Shown here: positions 48,530 through 60,354 of the stretch, in pieces
Numbering within the stretch: the first letter of the stretch is position 1
Layout of the letters: each line of letters starts with the position of its first letter
Assembly: GCA_946406115.1 (NCBI GenBank)
Contig: OX291556.1
Span: 10,818,501 to 10,882,500 of the forward strand
Length of the DNA stretch: 64,000 bases
Direction: 5' to 3'
Origin: Apoda limacodes
Taxonomy: Eukaryota > Arthropoda > Insecta > Lepidoptera > Limacodidae
Notes under the pieces: generated by a model
The model's input: only the letters and a program-made list of their open reading frames with translations
What the model was told of the DNA's origin: nothing
The model's database searches: none
Made by a program: the position numbers and the translations under genes

Positions 48530-48705
48530 ACGTGACAACTGTACTTTTACTGTAACTGTACACCTGATGAATCGGATTCTAACCCTCTTAGAAATTCTAA
48601 AGATCTTTTGAAATATTATCGACTTCAACTATTGACAACGATACTGCTAGATGTAATTTGTTTTATCTAATTAGAAATTCACATTCAAGAGACGTTTGAT
48701 TCTCT
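48530..48705 (+). repeat. diverged direct repeat, copy 2 of 2
   Basis: Partner of 47640-47840, about 890 bp away in the same orientation. Confidence 0.6.
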
Positions 48706-50733
48706 TTCCAATCTGATTTAAATTATTAAGTTAACAGAGTTGTACAAACCGTATAAAATTCAAGATTGACAATTATTTGAACTATAAATAAAAATTAAAA
48801 TATAGTTGCTTTTTTTTACCTTAAATATAGTTAGTTTATAGCAACAAAAGTATATAAAAAAATTATCCATTTTAGGTTTATAAATTTCTGATTTGATACG
48901 TATTAAATTATAATCCAGGGGTTGGAAACCTAAAATTAATAAAGTAAAACATTATAATAGTTTCAGAGGCCAGCAACCCAAAAATGTATAGCAACAAAAG
49001 TATATAAAAACTGTGCTAGCTACAAGACAGACAGAGTCACTTTCGTATTTATAATAATTATATGAATAACAATCCTCTTTTCTTTCTTAATTGAAACGAC
49101 GACAAATCGACGATATAAGAAAATTGTAATGTAATGAAATTGTTTGTGTGTTAAGAAAGCCAGCCAAAAGCACTATTGAAAATTTAAGTAAATAGAAAGA
49201 AAATAAAAATGCCTTGCCAAGATACCTTAATTCTTTATTCGAGTTAAGGACAGCAAACTCTTTCACTTGACGTCTATATCAAGGTTAATTTTTCACTGCT
49301 CCATCTTTTGCTGGATGTTGTGAAACGTCCGTGGTACAAGTTGGAGGTTTTCGTTTTTTCCTCATATACAGTAATATTTCTACAAACGACAAAATTTCGA
49401 AAGTAGACTCGTTTGATTATTACAGCTAATTAATGATAGCTAATGTTCTAAGGAGTAACATAAAGGTATTTATTTTTATTTCAGGCCGTTTAATTATTTG
49501 TTTGTGGAAAGAAAAAGAGTAAAAAAATAAGTTTTTTTTGGCTTATACCTTAATTTCATTAAATGTTTACATTGTATATCAATTTAAATAACAATGTCAT
49601 ATCATTGTTCTTTTTTGATTTTAATCGTTAAATTATAAATATAATTAAAATATAAAATTAAGTATATAAATTAAAAATTGGTCGAATTAACAAATGAATA
49701 AAATGAAATTGGCCTTTAACTGAATGCGGGTATTTCGACTTGATAAAATTAGAAGGTATAAACTATATAATACTTGGAAATACTAAATATCCGCTAACCG
49801 CTTGTATTTAAGACTAGCATGATAGAAATCTTCCAGCACCTAGCTAAGACTGTTCGGATTGATAGCTCCATCCTAAGTTTTATACAAATACTTGGAAAGA
49901 GAAAATTATCCATGGTATAACATTTAGTTATTTTTTTAGTTTTTATTTAATATAAATTGTACATCTTTCCTATTTCTTTGATGTCTTAAAATTAAAACGT
50001 ACAATAAACAATAATTTTACAGATTCATAGGTTGTTACTAGCTGCTTTATTTACTATTTTGTTTGACTTAAGTATATCTAGATTTTTTTCCTCTCATTTT
50101 TATCTCTGCCCACACCTTAAGAAGCTATACTACGTAAATTTAATTATTTTTTAATTAAAATTCTATAAATATGTTCGTCGGGATATGGTTTAAACACTGA
50201 AAAACGTGAAATCACGATTATCAAACTTTTATTCGATAAATAAAATCTTGACTGACCCCTTTTCACTGTTTTTTTTTGTTTTAAGTTTTGGCGAGTAACA
50301 ATTATGTATAATAAACTTTTTATTTATTTAATGTATTTCATTAAAAATTACAGTGAGTTGAGATGTAGCAGCACTAGTTACGCACATCGTCACATATCGC
50401 GTCAACCGTGGTTTTTATTTAAGTTTTCTGTCAGGTAGGACTGCCTCTTTATGCGGGGGACATAGCTGTCAAATAGTGAAACTGTACAGATAATCTTAAA
50501 TACTAATGGTATGGATATATTTTGAACGAGTTACTCATAGTCGACTGCTTTTTAAAATGTGTAGTAAAAAGGTTTGTTAATATTTTTTTATTTGATAATA
50601 TATTATACACTTCAGTGTAAATATAAAATATTTATTTTGAAAATATTGTTTTAAAATAACAAAATTGTAGTTTTATATGAAAAGAATGTACTCGTGGACG
50701 AAAATGTTCACAGTACTCAATTTCAGCCGCGAA
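48706..50733. other. Intron, no gene recognised
   Basis: AT-rich. The 20-mer gcaacaaaagtatataaaaa occurs twice, at about 48841 and 48991, a short direct repeat 150 bp apart. Confidence 0.45.
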
Positions 50734-50945
50734 ATCAATCAGTCCGAACAAGCGGAAAATCGAACCCGAAATCATCCAATCGTGGCAAATCTCAAATTCC
50801 GAGTACATGGCTAAGGAGTCGGCCCGTCCCGAGTCCCGACCAACTCCCCGATTTAAATTGCAGATTCTATTGGGAGCCTAGTCTCACGCGATATGCTAAT
50901 CCAAGTCAAACTGTGGATTATCCTTGTTTTCACTTAACAAACTAA
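50734..50945 (+). repeat. unexplained conserved block, copy B
   Basis: Partner of 41217-41431. The frame is open from about 50650 and reads KIVVLYEKNVLVDENV, NQSVRTSGKSNPKSSNRGKS, QIPSTWLRSRPVPSPDQLPD, then LNCRFYWEPSLTRYANPSQT, to TAA. The C-terminal motif L(T/S)RYAN(P/H)S is shared with copy A after a diverged stretch with an indel. Confidence 0.7.
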
Positions 50946-51318
50946 CTAAATTTGGCAATAACGTCTAGCCATATTTAATGTTTTATATTTTAAAATTTGA
51001 ATTACATTTAAACTCAAAATTGCACTTTTGTTTATAAAGTTTAAATTTAAATATTTAGCTACAGTATCGCTGGTAGACCATTTTTCGATAATTTTTAATG
51101 GATCAACTTAAAAGACTTAATATTAATATTCATTTTTTGTTATTAATTTCATATAATTTAACATTTACGAAACAAAAAAAGCATTTTAGGTCTGAGAACA
51201 CGGCAGTTGCAATTTAAGCTGAGCGGTATGGTAGATTTGTAATAGAAGATTACTTAGCTGCATACATTTATTGCTGTACCTTTCCGAAAGGGCTCCATTA
51301 AATTCTTACCTATCTTTT
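50946..51318. other. Intron, no gene recognised
   Basis: AT-rich, nothing supported. Confidence 0.45.
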
Positions 51319-51735
51319 TAGAGTTCCGTAGCCAAATGGATAAAACGGCACCCTTATAAATTCGTTATATCTGTATGTTCGCAGGTATGTCACAGCCTCT
51401 TCTTATGAAATTTTAGAGAAATATGTCTTTTGTGATTCGCTATACAAATATATTATTAAAAAAAGAAGAAAAAAAATTTAGGGGTAGGTTTATTTAACTG
51501 TGAACATTGAACCGACGTATAACATTTTTTTTACGCACCACGTCATATAAGGTATTATTGAATACGAATTTAAATTGCATTTAAGGTGTTTCAACAAATT
51601 CTTTCTCTGTGATTAATAAATGATAAAAATAAAATAGGGCTTTATAAATTATAACAATAAAAATTGTTTTGGACAAATGCAGTTCATAAGCTTTTTAGAA
51701 ATCCGCGATAATTCTCATTCTACGGAACCCTAACT
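51319..51735 (+). mobile_element. GAGTTCCGTAGCC-type MITE
   Basis: Left end agagttccgtagccaaatgg and right end ttctacggaaccctaac are inverted (GTTCCGTAG / CTACGGAAC). The inner segment aaattcgttatatctgtatg and gtatgtcacagcctcttctt is typical of this lepidopteran family. Confidence 0.7.
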
Positions 51736-52339
51736 TAAAGCGTGTTTGGCACGCACTTAGTCAGTTCATTCTGTTTATTTATTTAAATAATGTGTAAAGT
51801 TCGTTATAATGTTTAAAGAAAAAAAAATCCTTATAAACATATATTAATTACACTTGCTATTATTATTTGTAAGGTTACACAAAGTTAATGTAAAACACTC
51901 ACAACTAAATGATATACCAATTAAACTTAAATACGTTAATTAATTTAAAAGAGCTCAGACCTATGATAAAATAAATACAATTTTACTTAGCAACACTGTA
52001 CTAGCAATCAGTAGAGAGAGTAAAATAAGGCAAAATTATTTTCACAAATATTTACCGAGCTCGGTAAATTCCTAGACCAAGCAATAAGTACGGCAGAGGC
52101 GTCGTAAAGACGACCAAAGGTGGCAGTAATGCGAATTTATGTCGATAGACCCGCAAAGGTGCCTCTTCGGCATCGATCCTCTTGCAGCCTATAAATTTTA
52201 ATGATTCGATTTCAAATTTTGCTACGCTTCCGTTAACCAATAAGACATTTCATAACATAATAAATATGGAAACATAAAAATTTTAGTATCGTGCTACAAT
52301 ATAGCTTCTTGGTGATATATTGTAACACGATGTTTTATG
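51736..52339. other. Intron; GC-richer patch of unknown nature
   Basis: Minus-strand sequence from 52200 to 52064 has a plausible acceptor (aaaatttatag at about 52191) and donor (GCTCGgtaaat), but all three frames between them give no recognised peptide. It may be a transposon fragment. Confidence 0.3.
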
Positions 52340-52405
52340 TCCATGCGCTACGATTGCCGCATAACATCAGGCGGACCGTCTGCTTGTTTGTCACCTTATT
52401 AATTG
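52340..52405 (+). mobile_element. LINE-tail repeat, short 3' remnant
   Basis: cataacatcaggcggaccgt followed by ctgcttgtttgtcaccttat matches the family 3' UTR. Confidence 0.6.
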
Positions 52406-52623
52406 GCGAAGATATCGGTTCATCGAAATATTATAATACGTTAAATCGACAACGTGTTTTTTTTGAGATTGTACATATAACCACACTTGATAGTCTCTAT
52501 CTTTAAAAACTACTGAATCGATTTTGATGAAACTTGCACTGTACTCGAAGTTGAACGATACCTACTTCAATAAAAACAGAATAGTAAAATCCAATCACTA
52601 CTTTCTGAGATATACGCTGATAA

Positions 52624-52650
52624 ACATACATACGTACATACATACATACA
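52624..52650. repeat. (ACAT)n microsatellite
   Basis: About six acat/acgt units. Confidence 0.85.
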
Positions 52651-54030
52651 GAAAACCATACATACACTTGGGTATGACATTTGGAACATAGCCCACATAG
52701 ACTAATACATGACTTATATTATGCAATACTAAAGATATAGGGACATACAGGTCGAATTGGATTTCCTCCTTTTTTTTGAATTCGGCTAAGAACACAATAA
52801 AATCCTAGAAACACATTGCTGTAACGAAATAAAAAAAATCTTAACGAAGTAAAAAAACAGTTTAAAACACATTGCTATAACTAAATAAAAAATCTTAACG
52901 ATAAAATGTCTTTTTTAAAAAAAACCTGAATTTTGAATAAGAAAACAGTCTTCAGTACATGTAATCAATAGCACGTAGCAAGCCGTTTAACTTGTATATC
53001 GAGTTCGAGGAAGATATCTGAGAAATTTACATAAAAAAGTCGCAGGAAACGAGGATGACATAACGGAGATGTCTCGACGTTCGCTTTCCGACAGTGTACT
53101 GGAATTTTCAAGGTATGCGGAGCGGCGTGTAGAACACGAACGAAATATTTGATTGAATTTTGGAGCGTGTTTAATATTGAATTTTTCTTTGATTTCATTT
53201 ATGGCGTTGGCGTTCCGAATGCGTTAAAGTAAAATAAATGAGATATACATATACATACTTACGGTATGTGCTTAAATATTTTTGACAATAGAATAGATCA
53301 TAGAGGAACTCGGCCGTCAGGATGCTCTATGGAATAAATTGATTTATAGAAATGATCATGAAGTTTTTATCCCAAAAAATTTGGGGTTCCGCTTTTCAAA
53401 ATTTAAAAATGAAACCAATGTAAAATGGTCCGTTTGTTTTTCCACTATTCCCGTTTTAATTTCTGCATAGACAAAACAATTGCATGCAAGTTGGTATGAT
53501 AATAATGTATAGTTATGTTTTCTCAGTTTTAGGGTCACTATTCTATAAGCACACGCAAATTGCAAATGATTATTTTAGCGAATAATTCAAGGTTAATTAG
53601 GTAAATCTTTTCAAATGAAGATGTAGCGGTGCTAAATTAGGTTTTTGGCATGAAATTCTTACGGCAACTTCTTGTTTAGAGTAAGGAAGTTATCTTTAGA
53701 TGTAGTTTTAGTTGTTTATGTGGAATTTGGTTATAATTAGTCCCGCGGGAACTATAAGATTTGTCGGGATAAAGAGTAAGGTTACTTTTTTACGTCTTTT
53801 TTCGTCTTTTCAACTATTCCTGTGTCAAACAAAAATGAAATGATATTTATATAGAGTCCCAAAGATAGAGAATAGAAAGATTAGAGTGAAAAATCTTATA
53901 CAAAATAATCTATTTTTTAAAGTGATGTGTGTGATTTTCTCGGTCTCGCCCTTCTCTTGGAGTTTTCACAATATGTTAGAAGAGCAATTTATGTACTGTT
54001 ATAATAAATAAAGCTCTTGTAAAACTTCTA
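52651..54030. other. Intron, no gene recognised
   Basis: A cccgcggga motif at about 53741 marks another degraded Helitron-like fragment. No exon was found. Confidence 0.4.
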
Positions 54031-54391
54031 AAGAACTGCTGGTTGATCAAAACTTTTGATCGTGTGTATTGAAAGGAACATACTTAATATAAATTTGTAA
54101 AACTATTTGTTTAATGATTTTTAGTATTTATCAACGTTTGATTTGGAGGAGCATCTACTGGGATGTTGATTTTGAAGGCTTTGACATTTCCCCCTAGTTT
54201 TAACGTAAGGTTCAATATTAAAAGAACTGCTGGTTAATCAAAAATTTTGATTATTTGTAATAAGAGATACATACCTAATATAAATTTGTAAAACTATTAG
54301 TTCAGAGTACTTATCACCCTTTGCTTTGGAGGGGTGTCTACTGGGATGCTAATTTTGAACGCTCTGACATTTACCCCTAGTTTTAAAGTAA
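54031..54391. repeat. tandem duplication of an about 190-bp unit
   Basis: Unit 1 (54031-54221) and unit 2 (54222-54391) both begin aagaactgctggtt and share ctaatataaatttgtaaaac, ctactgggatg and cccctagtttta. Divergence of roughly 20 percent indicates an old duplication. Confidence 0.75.
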
Positions 54392-54880
54392 AGTGAATTA
54401 AATTGGTGCGAAGATGAGAAACTGCAAAGATTACAATATAAATAAATAATTTACATTTCAATTAGTACATTACACGTAGGAGGTAATAAAAAACCTACAA
54501 ATATAAATGTTGTAGTTAGGATTAAATTTTAAATAATCTGTTTTTGCTTTTATTTGACATGTACTAATGAAAATATAAATTATTTTGACACTTAGTTATA
54601 ATTATAGCGTGTAGAAGTATGGCCTCTTTTTGTGATTGTCTATGGATTTATTCCCAGCGATTATGATCACAAGAAGGTATTTTTTAAATATTAAATTTGT
54701 AACAAGTGGAATATTTTAAACAAACAAAGCCGCCTGAAAAAACTTGTAACAAATAAATTACTCAAAGCGAGCTAACGAAACAAACTAAACTTTTTCTATT
54801 ATCAGACTTTGTTAGCAAACAAGATTAAATGTAGGCCCCCCCTCAACTGACATTAAAAGATAATATGGCGGGGTAAGTAA

Positions 54881-55090
54881 GCCCCACGTTGGGCGCCAAA
54901 GTTTGCTATATGTGGCGCGCCACACGAGTAGTAATTAACACCACCCCTTCCCCGCTCGCCCACACATTACCCCCGGCAAAGGCCCACACAACACTGGAAG
55001 AGCGCACCGATTGAATTAAACTTGAACCCGTTGTTGTGGTTCCGAGCCGATGTTGGTTTTGTCGCTCGCATTTTGTGCACTCCAGCTTAA
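54881..55090 (-). mobile_element. LTR end with tRNA-Lys(CTT) primer binding site
   Basis: The minus strand reads TGGCGCCCAACGTGGGGC at 54898-54881, complementary to the 3' 18 nt (including CCA) of tRNA-Lys(CTT). The GC-rich sequence at 54899-55090, ending ...atatagcaaactt, would be the 3' part of a 5' LTR. CCA is not encoded in nuclear tRNA genes, which favours a primer binding site over a tRNA relic. No gag or pol frame and no second LTR were seen, so the element is truncated; the outer LTR boundary is not defined. Confidence 0.6.
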
Positions 55091-55842
55091 GCAAGCAAAA
55101 TTAGCGTAAGTTTTTTTTGGATTTTAGCGCTGAGTTTGTTGTTGGAATAAATTAACGGCATTTTTTTCATGTAAATAATCGGTGGGAATTGTACCTACTT
55201 TTAGAGTGCTTACATACCAACCCGATCTACACCTTTAATTCAAACTATTAAATATTTGTAAAATTCTGTTTGTTTCTTTTTTTTTTTTTTATTAAAATTG
55301 AATTGAATTTAACGGAGCATCCAATTAGTACATGGTTCTATATTTATTTTACAATCGTATGTACATGGCTACATTATTCGCATTTTTCGCTTCTATCATA
55401 ATGTTCCTACAGATAAGTACATGTTTGAGCAGTGTAGCACGCAATTAAAAATGTGTGCCGTAGCTGCGCCGTAGCAACGCTACGTAGACGTAGAGTTGGG
55501 GCTACGCTTGCACCCTATAAAGCCACTCCACCGCAGCCTAAACATTAATTTTAAATGATTTTTAGGGTGTAGGTCTACATTTCAAACAGGTTAGGCTGTT
55601 AGCACTTCATCAACAGGAAAACACGTGGTACTGGCGGTCTTAGTTAGAAGTAGATAGTCTTCGCATAGACAATAGAGACTACACTACACATTCCCTATCC
55701 ATATGTAACGTTAATATAGTATGAGTAAAAGAGACAAAGTATCTGAATTTATTAGTTGCCTTTTTACAAGTTGCCGCATAGTCGCTTTGTCTCTTACTAA
55801 ATAGTAGTCAATATTGTAAGGCTATTGTGCAGGCCATAGGTC
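55091..55842. other. Intron; inverted motifs of a probable old MITE
   Basis: agagacaaag (55731) and ctttgtctct (about 55789) are inverted, resembling the pair at 7395-7465. No gene. Confidence 0.4.
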
Positions 55843-55892
55843 GAAGTCTGCGTATGTCTTGTTGATAAATTACTCAAGTATACGCAGACTTC
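55843..55892. repeat. 13-bp perfect inverted repeat (hairpin)
   Basis: gaagtctgcgtat and atacgcagacttc flank a 24-nt loop. It may be part of the neighbouring MITE or a structured RNA. Confidence 0.7.
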
Positions 55893-56144
55893 TATTCATG
55901 CAGTGTTTGGGTCATATAAAAACTAGCCATTTTGATATTCAAAGCTCTGTTTAAATATGTAGATAGGTGTATTTTATATGTGTATTTTAGTGTGTTTAGA
56001 GCCCTTTGAGCACACAACATCAGCACACTCAGGCAAATATCGGGAACTTAACGAATCTAATCTTGGTAAGCTATAAAATATAAACATTTCAAATAAGCCA
56101 TTTTTAATACATAATATTGATTTTCTTATCAAATATATTTTAAC

Positions 56145-56345
56145 CCTCGACGAGAACCGGGGATTGTTATAAGTTTGACGTGTATCTGTCTGTAGCGTCG
56201 TAGCTCCCAAGCGGATGAACCGATTATGATTTAGTTTTTTTTTTATTTGGAAGGTGACTTGATAGAAAGTGTTATTAGCCATGATTAAAGGAAATCTGTT
56301 TAGTCGTTTGAATATCATCAGTTCTTTGCTGAAGGGATATAAGCA
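56145..56345 (+). mobile_element. lepidopteran interspersed repeat (gtttgacgtgtctgtctg type)
   Basis: cctcgacgagaaccggggat, ataagtttgacgtgtatctg, cgtcgtagctcccaagcgga and tgaaccgattatgatttag are landmarks of a common lepidopteran non-coding repeat. The 164-codon minus-strand frame at 55974-56468 is a shadow across it. Confidence 0.6.
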
Positions 56346-57420
56346 ACTTTCACAGGTTCGATAAATTCGAAATTTGGTATCCTGTTCCCGATTTTGTAAG
56401 AACATAGTTACCTTGACCTGATGCTTAAGCATCACATTGTGACGATACCAATATTTATGCCTTAACATTTTTGTAATGCAATGTTTTTATTCAAGTTTTA
56501 GCGCGAAGATTTACATTAGTAAATTATTCTCAATAAAAGTACTACCTAAAGATAAATGCATCTTTAAATTAGAATGGCGCGTTTAAATATACAAGTTCAG
56601 TAAATCTATACATTAGCTGAGAAATTATGATTTATTTTATGAAAAGTTTGAAGCTAACAAAAAGTTGAATACCGATGACGCAAACGTAAAATATTACATT
56701 ATAAACTTACGAATCATAAACATTAACACAAAATTAATTGTTCAATGTAGGTAGTAATCTAACTCCCGATTTATGGATTCGGACTCTAGACAAAATGAAG
56801 TTGCGTTAGTTTTGAACCAGTGGCGCGAGTATGAATGCTTTAAAACGTACTGTGATTGGATGTTTGTTTGGAAGTCAGTTTGATTGGAGGACGTTTTAAG
56901 ACAATCGCTGATTGGTGGTTAAGTCATATAGAAATGGAAGCACGTTTCATATGTTCTTTGAGGTAGTTTCATAACTTTTACTCGAATAAAATTTTATTCA
57001 GGAAATTAAACGTAGGATAAATCGGAGATCCTCTAGATAGAGCTTGTTTTGTTATCCGCGGTTTTCTTTCCTTATTAATTTTATTGCCTTAGTTAAATAG
57101 TTATGCTACTGTTATTGGGAAATCTATAATTTTGAGTATAACCGCGTAAGTTGAAGTTACTTAGAACTTTTATAATATTGAAAATAGTTTATTTGAAATT
57201 ACCCGGAGTTTGTTAAAACTTTACTAACATTTAGAGCATGATATTAATATTCTATTAGTTAAGGATAATTAGGCCGTTTTATCTAGACCGTTCATATTAA
57301 TCTAGAACTCTATAATAGTACCCCAACCAACTTAACTAGAATTATACTTAAAAGATATTCTTTTTTCTTTGTTAAAATTAATTTAGGCTGGACATCCGTC
57401 CGGAATAAAAAAAATTGGAT
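56346..57420. other. Intron, no gene recognised
   Basis: AT-rich, nothing supported. Confidence 0.45.
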
Positions 57421-57612
57421 GGGGGGGGGGGTTGAAATGCGGGGTGAGAAGGGTTAGTGGTGATAAAAGTGCGTGGTCCCATACCTACAGAATATTCAAT
57501 TGCCGTCGTTTAAATTGTCGAAACGCTGCCCGAGAAGGACACCATAGTCTACGCTTGTGGATCACTAGAAGCTGCCACGTGGGGTTAAACTACAGCCAGA
57601 TTGTACCACCAT
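57421..57612 (+). mobile_element. G-run followed by probable transposon fragment
   Basis: A run of 11 G (57421-57431) precedes a GC-rich 180-bp block with one open frame (KCGVRRVSGDKSAWSHTYRI and following). Its composition and repeat-like phrases such as gctgcccgagaaggacacca suggest a transposon tail. The class is not recognised. Confidence 0.4.
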
Positions 57613-57967
57613 AACTGGTTAGTAAATACTTTTATATTAGATTTTACAGTGAAAATATTGTATGTTTGTTGTAAAATCCTTTCAGTTGTGTTCTAAAAAT
57701 ATCTAAATTAATGTAAAAACATCCATATGACGGGCCCGCTTTTGGCGTTTACAAATTTATGGTAGACAGAAATCTCAATCACCTCAGTAGGAAGGAATAT
57801 GTTAACCGACCTTGTTTCTAGGACATTTTCAGCTAGGTAAAGACAAATCTTCTATAAAAGCAGAAGTGGGAACTAAGATAATACCAGCCATAATAATTAT
57901 ATAGCTCACTAAAGAACTAGGTCTGCCAAGAGATACAGTAATTACTATGTGTAATTCATGTCCATCC

Positions 57968-58055
57968 TTAGCGGCGTTAGTAGGGTTTTACTATTTTGGC
58001 TAGCTAGCTAGTTAGCGGCGTTAGTAGGGTTTTACTATTTTGGCTGGCTAGCTAG
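57968..58055. repeat. 44-bp tandem duplication
   Basis: The unit ttagcggcgttagtagggtt plus ttactattttggctagctag occurs twice with one change, so it is a recent duplication. Confidence 0.9.
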
Positions 58056-58639
58056 TGTAGGTGAGCACTGATGATCATCGTAAGGGGGCGCCCCTTAAAC
58101 CTACTTTCAGGTCGCAAGTCCTGAACGCTTAGCTACCTGGTTCCCACTCTACAAAACCAATGGAGTTAGCATTCGTATGGATTTTAATGTGGAAGTAGCA
58201 AAAACTTAGGGTTCCTTTGCATAGGGATAACAGAAAAATCATATAACTCATTAGTACCTGTGCCCTTTAGTTCTGATATTCGAGTATTTGCTTTGTTTAG
58301 GTGTTTTTTTACAGACTTTAGAAATGGTAAAAATTCAAAGTCGAAATTATTTATGATCGTAGATTTAGCTATATTTATTTTTTGATTATTTTCTTTTTCG
58401 CTGATTTGTATACTATTGTTTGCTATATCACTCTGACGTAGCTCTAAAACAACTGTGTTTACTACTTATTTTACACAACGGCTTTCGGGTCCTACCACTT
58501 TTGACGATCACGCTTGGCCAAATAAGACAATTATCTACATCATATTATTAGATTCTTTTGATTTCTCTCGTTGAGTGATAGTGGCCTTCGAAGTTTTTAG
58601 AACATTTTATTAACCAATTAATAGATTTATATTTTTGGA
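58056..58639. other. Intron, no gene recognised
   Basis: Contains the palindrome ggggcgcccc at about 58085. Nothing else is supported. Confidence 0.45.
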
Positions 58640-58985
58640 CGTTACAACCTAGAATCTGCAGAATACCCAAGAAGAGGAATCCTAAAACCAAAGTTCATCT
58701 CAAAAGCTAACCTCAGTTCAAATTGGCAGACATTGTCAAGCTCAATGGCCACTCGATTGTCAGAATTTCCTAGACGCTGACTTAGCTTAACGACCACTGA
58801 CATACTCGTATGACAACACTCAGATCCGACAGTTTGAGGTACCTTCCGAAGCACGAAGGCGTTTAGGAAATTTAACTACTACATGGTCACCCATCCAATG
58901 ACTAGCCACGCCTGACGTTGCTTAACTTCGCCTATTGTTTCCGATACATTAATTTTGCTGTGCCACGAGTAATTGATATACTCGG
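58640..58985 (-). mobile_element. 5S-rRNA-derived SINE, fuller copy
   Basis: On the minus strand the head reads gaagttaagcaacgtcaggc, gtggctagtcattggatggg, tgacc, closely following the 3' half of 5S rRNA. The lepidopteran SINE body follows: gccttcgtgcttcggaaggt, acctcaaactgtcggatctg, tcagtggtcgttaagctaag and tgacaatgtctgccaatttg. Confidence 0.75.
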
Positions 58986-59379
58986 TGCAGATATACCTGA
59001 ACTGTTTTCTCTGTTCAATGACCTTATAAACCAATGTTTTATTTAAAAATATTCTGGCCGTGTATTTTAATTTAATATGAATTAAGACCTGAACTTACAT
59101 AAAAAAGAAGAGGAAATGAGCAAGTTACTAGGGGCACACAGCGGAGCAGAGTTCGACACTAGCTGGCTTATAAAGGAGTCTCGAGTGCTTCAAAGACCCT
59201 ACTTATAAGTCGAGTGTCTAGTAATGAAGGCTACACGCATTCGACAAACATGCTTGTCAACTCTCCTTGTTTTTTATTTGGTCCTGGTACCGACTTCTGA
59301 TATACGTAATTTAGGAATGTTTAAGTAGATATAGTAAGTATGGGCAGTTATAAGAAAAAAAAGCTGTCTTAACAAAAGT
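58986..59379. other. Intron, no gene recognised
   Basis: Nothing supported. Confidence 0.45.
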
Positions 59380-59490
59380 CTCCCGCGGGAGTACCCGAAT
59401 TCATTCTTTTTTAGTATATTTAAGGAGTTGCCGTAGGAATCCAACGCCGATAACGAAATTGAGGGCGGCCGGAGCCGCTGGAAAAAGATA
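59380..59490 (+). mobile_element. Helitron-like repeat, 3' part
   Basis: cccgcgggagtacccgaatt, aggagttgccgtaggaatcc and gggcggccggagccgctgga match the second half of the copies at 43255-43722. Confidence 0.65.
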
Positions 59491-60354
59491 GTTTTTATAT
59501 ATACATAAAAGATTTTTCATCACACTAACTTGTAAACAGTGTCATAACGTGCAGGTAAAGCGGGTGTTAAGACCTTAATTATTCCCACGAGCTTTTTCTT
59601 TGTAAATTTTATTTTCATTAAGCAAACCGCGCGTTCATAGAACCCACGGGCGGTATAATGACGCGCCTATTCTATAAAATATGTATGAAAGCTGTACTGT
59701 TGTTCAAAATAAGTTTTGTATAATTAAGAATGATTTCACTTCAGCCAAAACTTCTTATTTCATAAATTCTCTAGATATCTAGGTGGCATTTTTTTTTACT
59801 TCTAATCCCGCCATTCCAATCATCACATCAATCAATGTTTTGGTGAGTTTATTTTATTTACCTTATATTTTTATTTATTTACTCGCAAATTGATGAAAAA
59901 CATTGGGTGGCACGTAAATTTAAACTCGAGTCATTAAAGCCTTTTTGGTCTTAGGCTTCTACATAGCGTCTCGTTAGTAATTTTCTCATTACCACCAATG
60001 TGCTATTCTCCACCGTCAAGCAATTCAATGGATACAAGAGCCTCATTATTGCTTTGTAGTATTAGACACTAACATAAAGCTGATAATCAACGTCGTCGTC
60101 GTTGAAGCCGCCAAGAGAAACACCAGGAGCTTGCCTGCGTGTTAATTGTCAGGCCAATACTGCGCCTCGGTGTTTGTACTATTACGTATGTTCAATATGC
60201 ACTTGATAATCAACACCGATTAAAGCGTATATAGCAGCTAGCAAGCTCTGCCATTAGATATTTCGAACTTTCTCTTTGAAGAAAGCTAATTTCGAGAAAC
60301 AAAATGTTGAAAATATAAAAATAGTCATAAGCAATTGGTCCATATTTACACTGT
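59491..60354. other. Intron, no gene recognised
   Basis: Nothing supported. Confidence 0.45.

Noticed and set aside
52064..52200. cpo or other exon between an acceptor-like and donor-like site on the minus strand
   Set aside because: None of the three frames gives a recognisable peptide, and two contain stops.
54881..54898. tRNA-Lys pseudogene fragment
   Set aside because: Only the 3' 18 nt including the non-encoded CCA are present, which fits a primer binding site rather than a gene relic.
55974..56468. 164-codon minus-strand frame, the longest in the window
   Set aside because: It crosses a recognised lepidopteran repeat at 56145-56345 read in antisense, has no domain and no splice context.
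58880..58935. 5S rRNA gene
   Set aside because: Only the 3' half resembles 5S rRNA, and it continues directly into a known SINE body.
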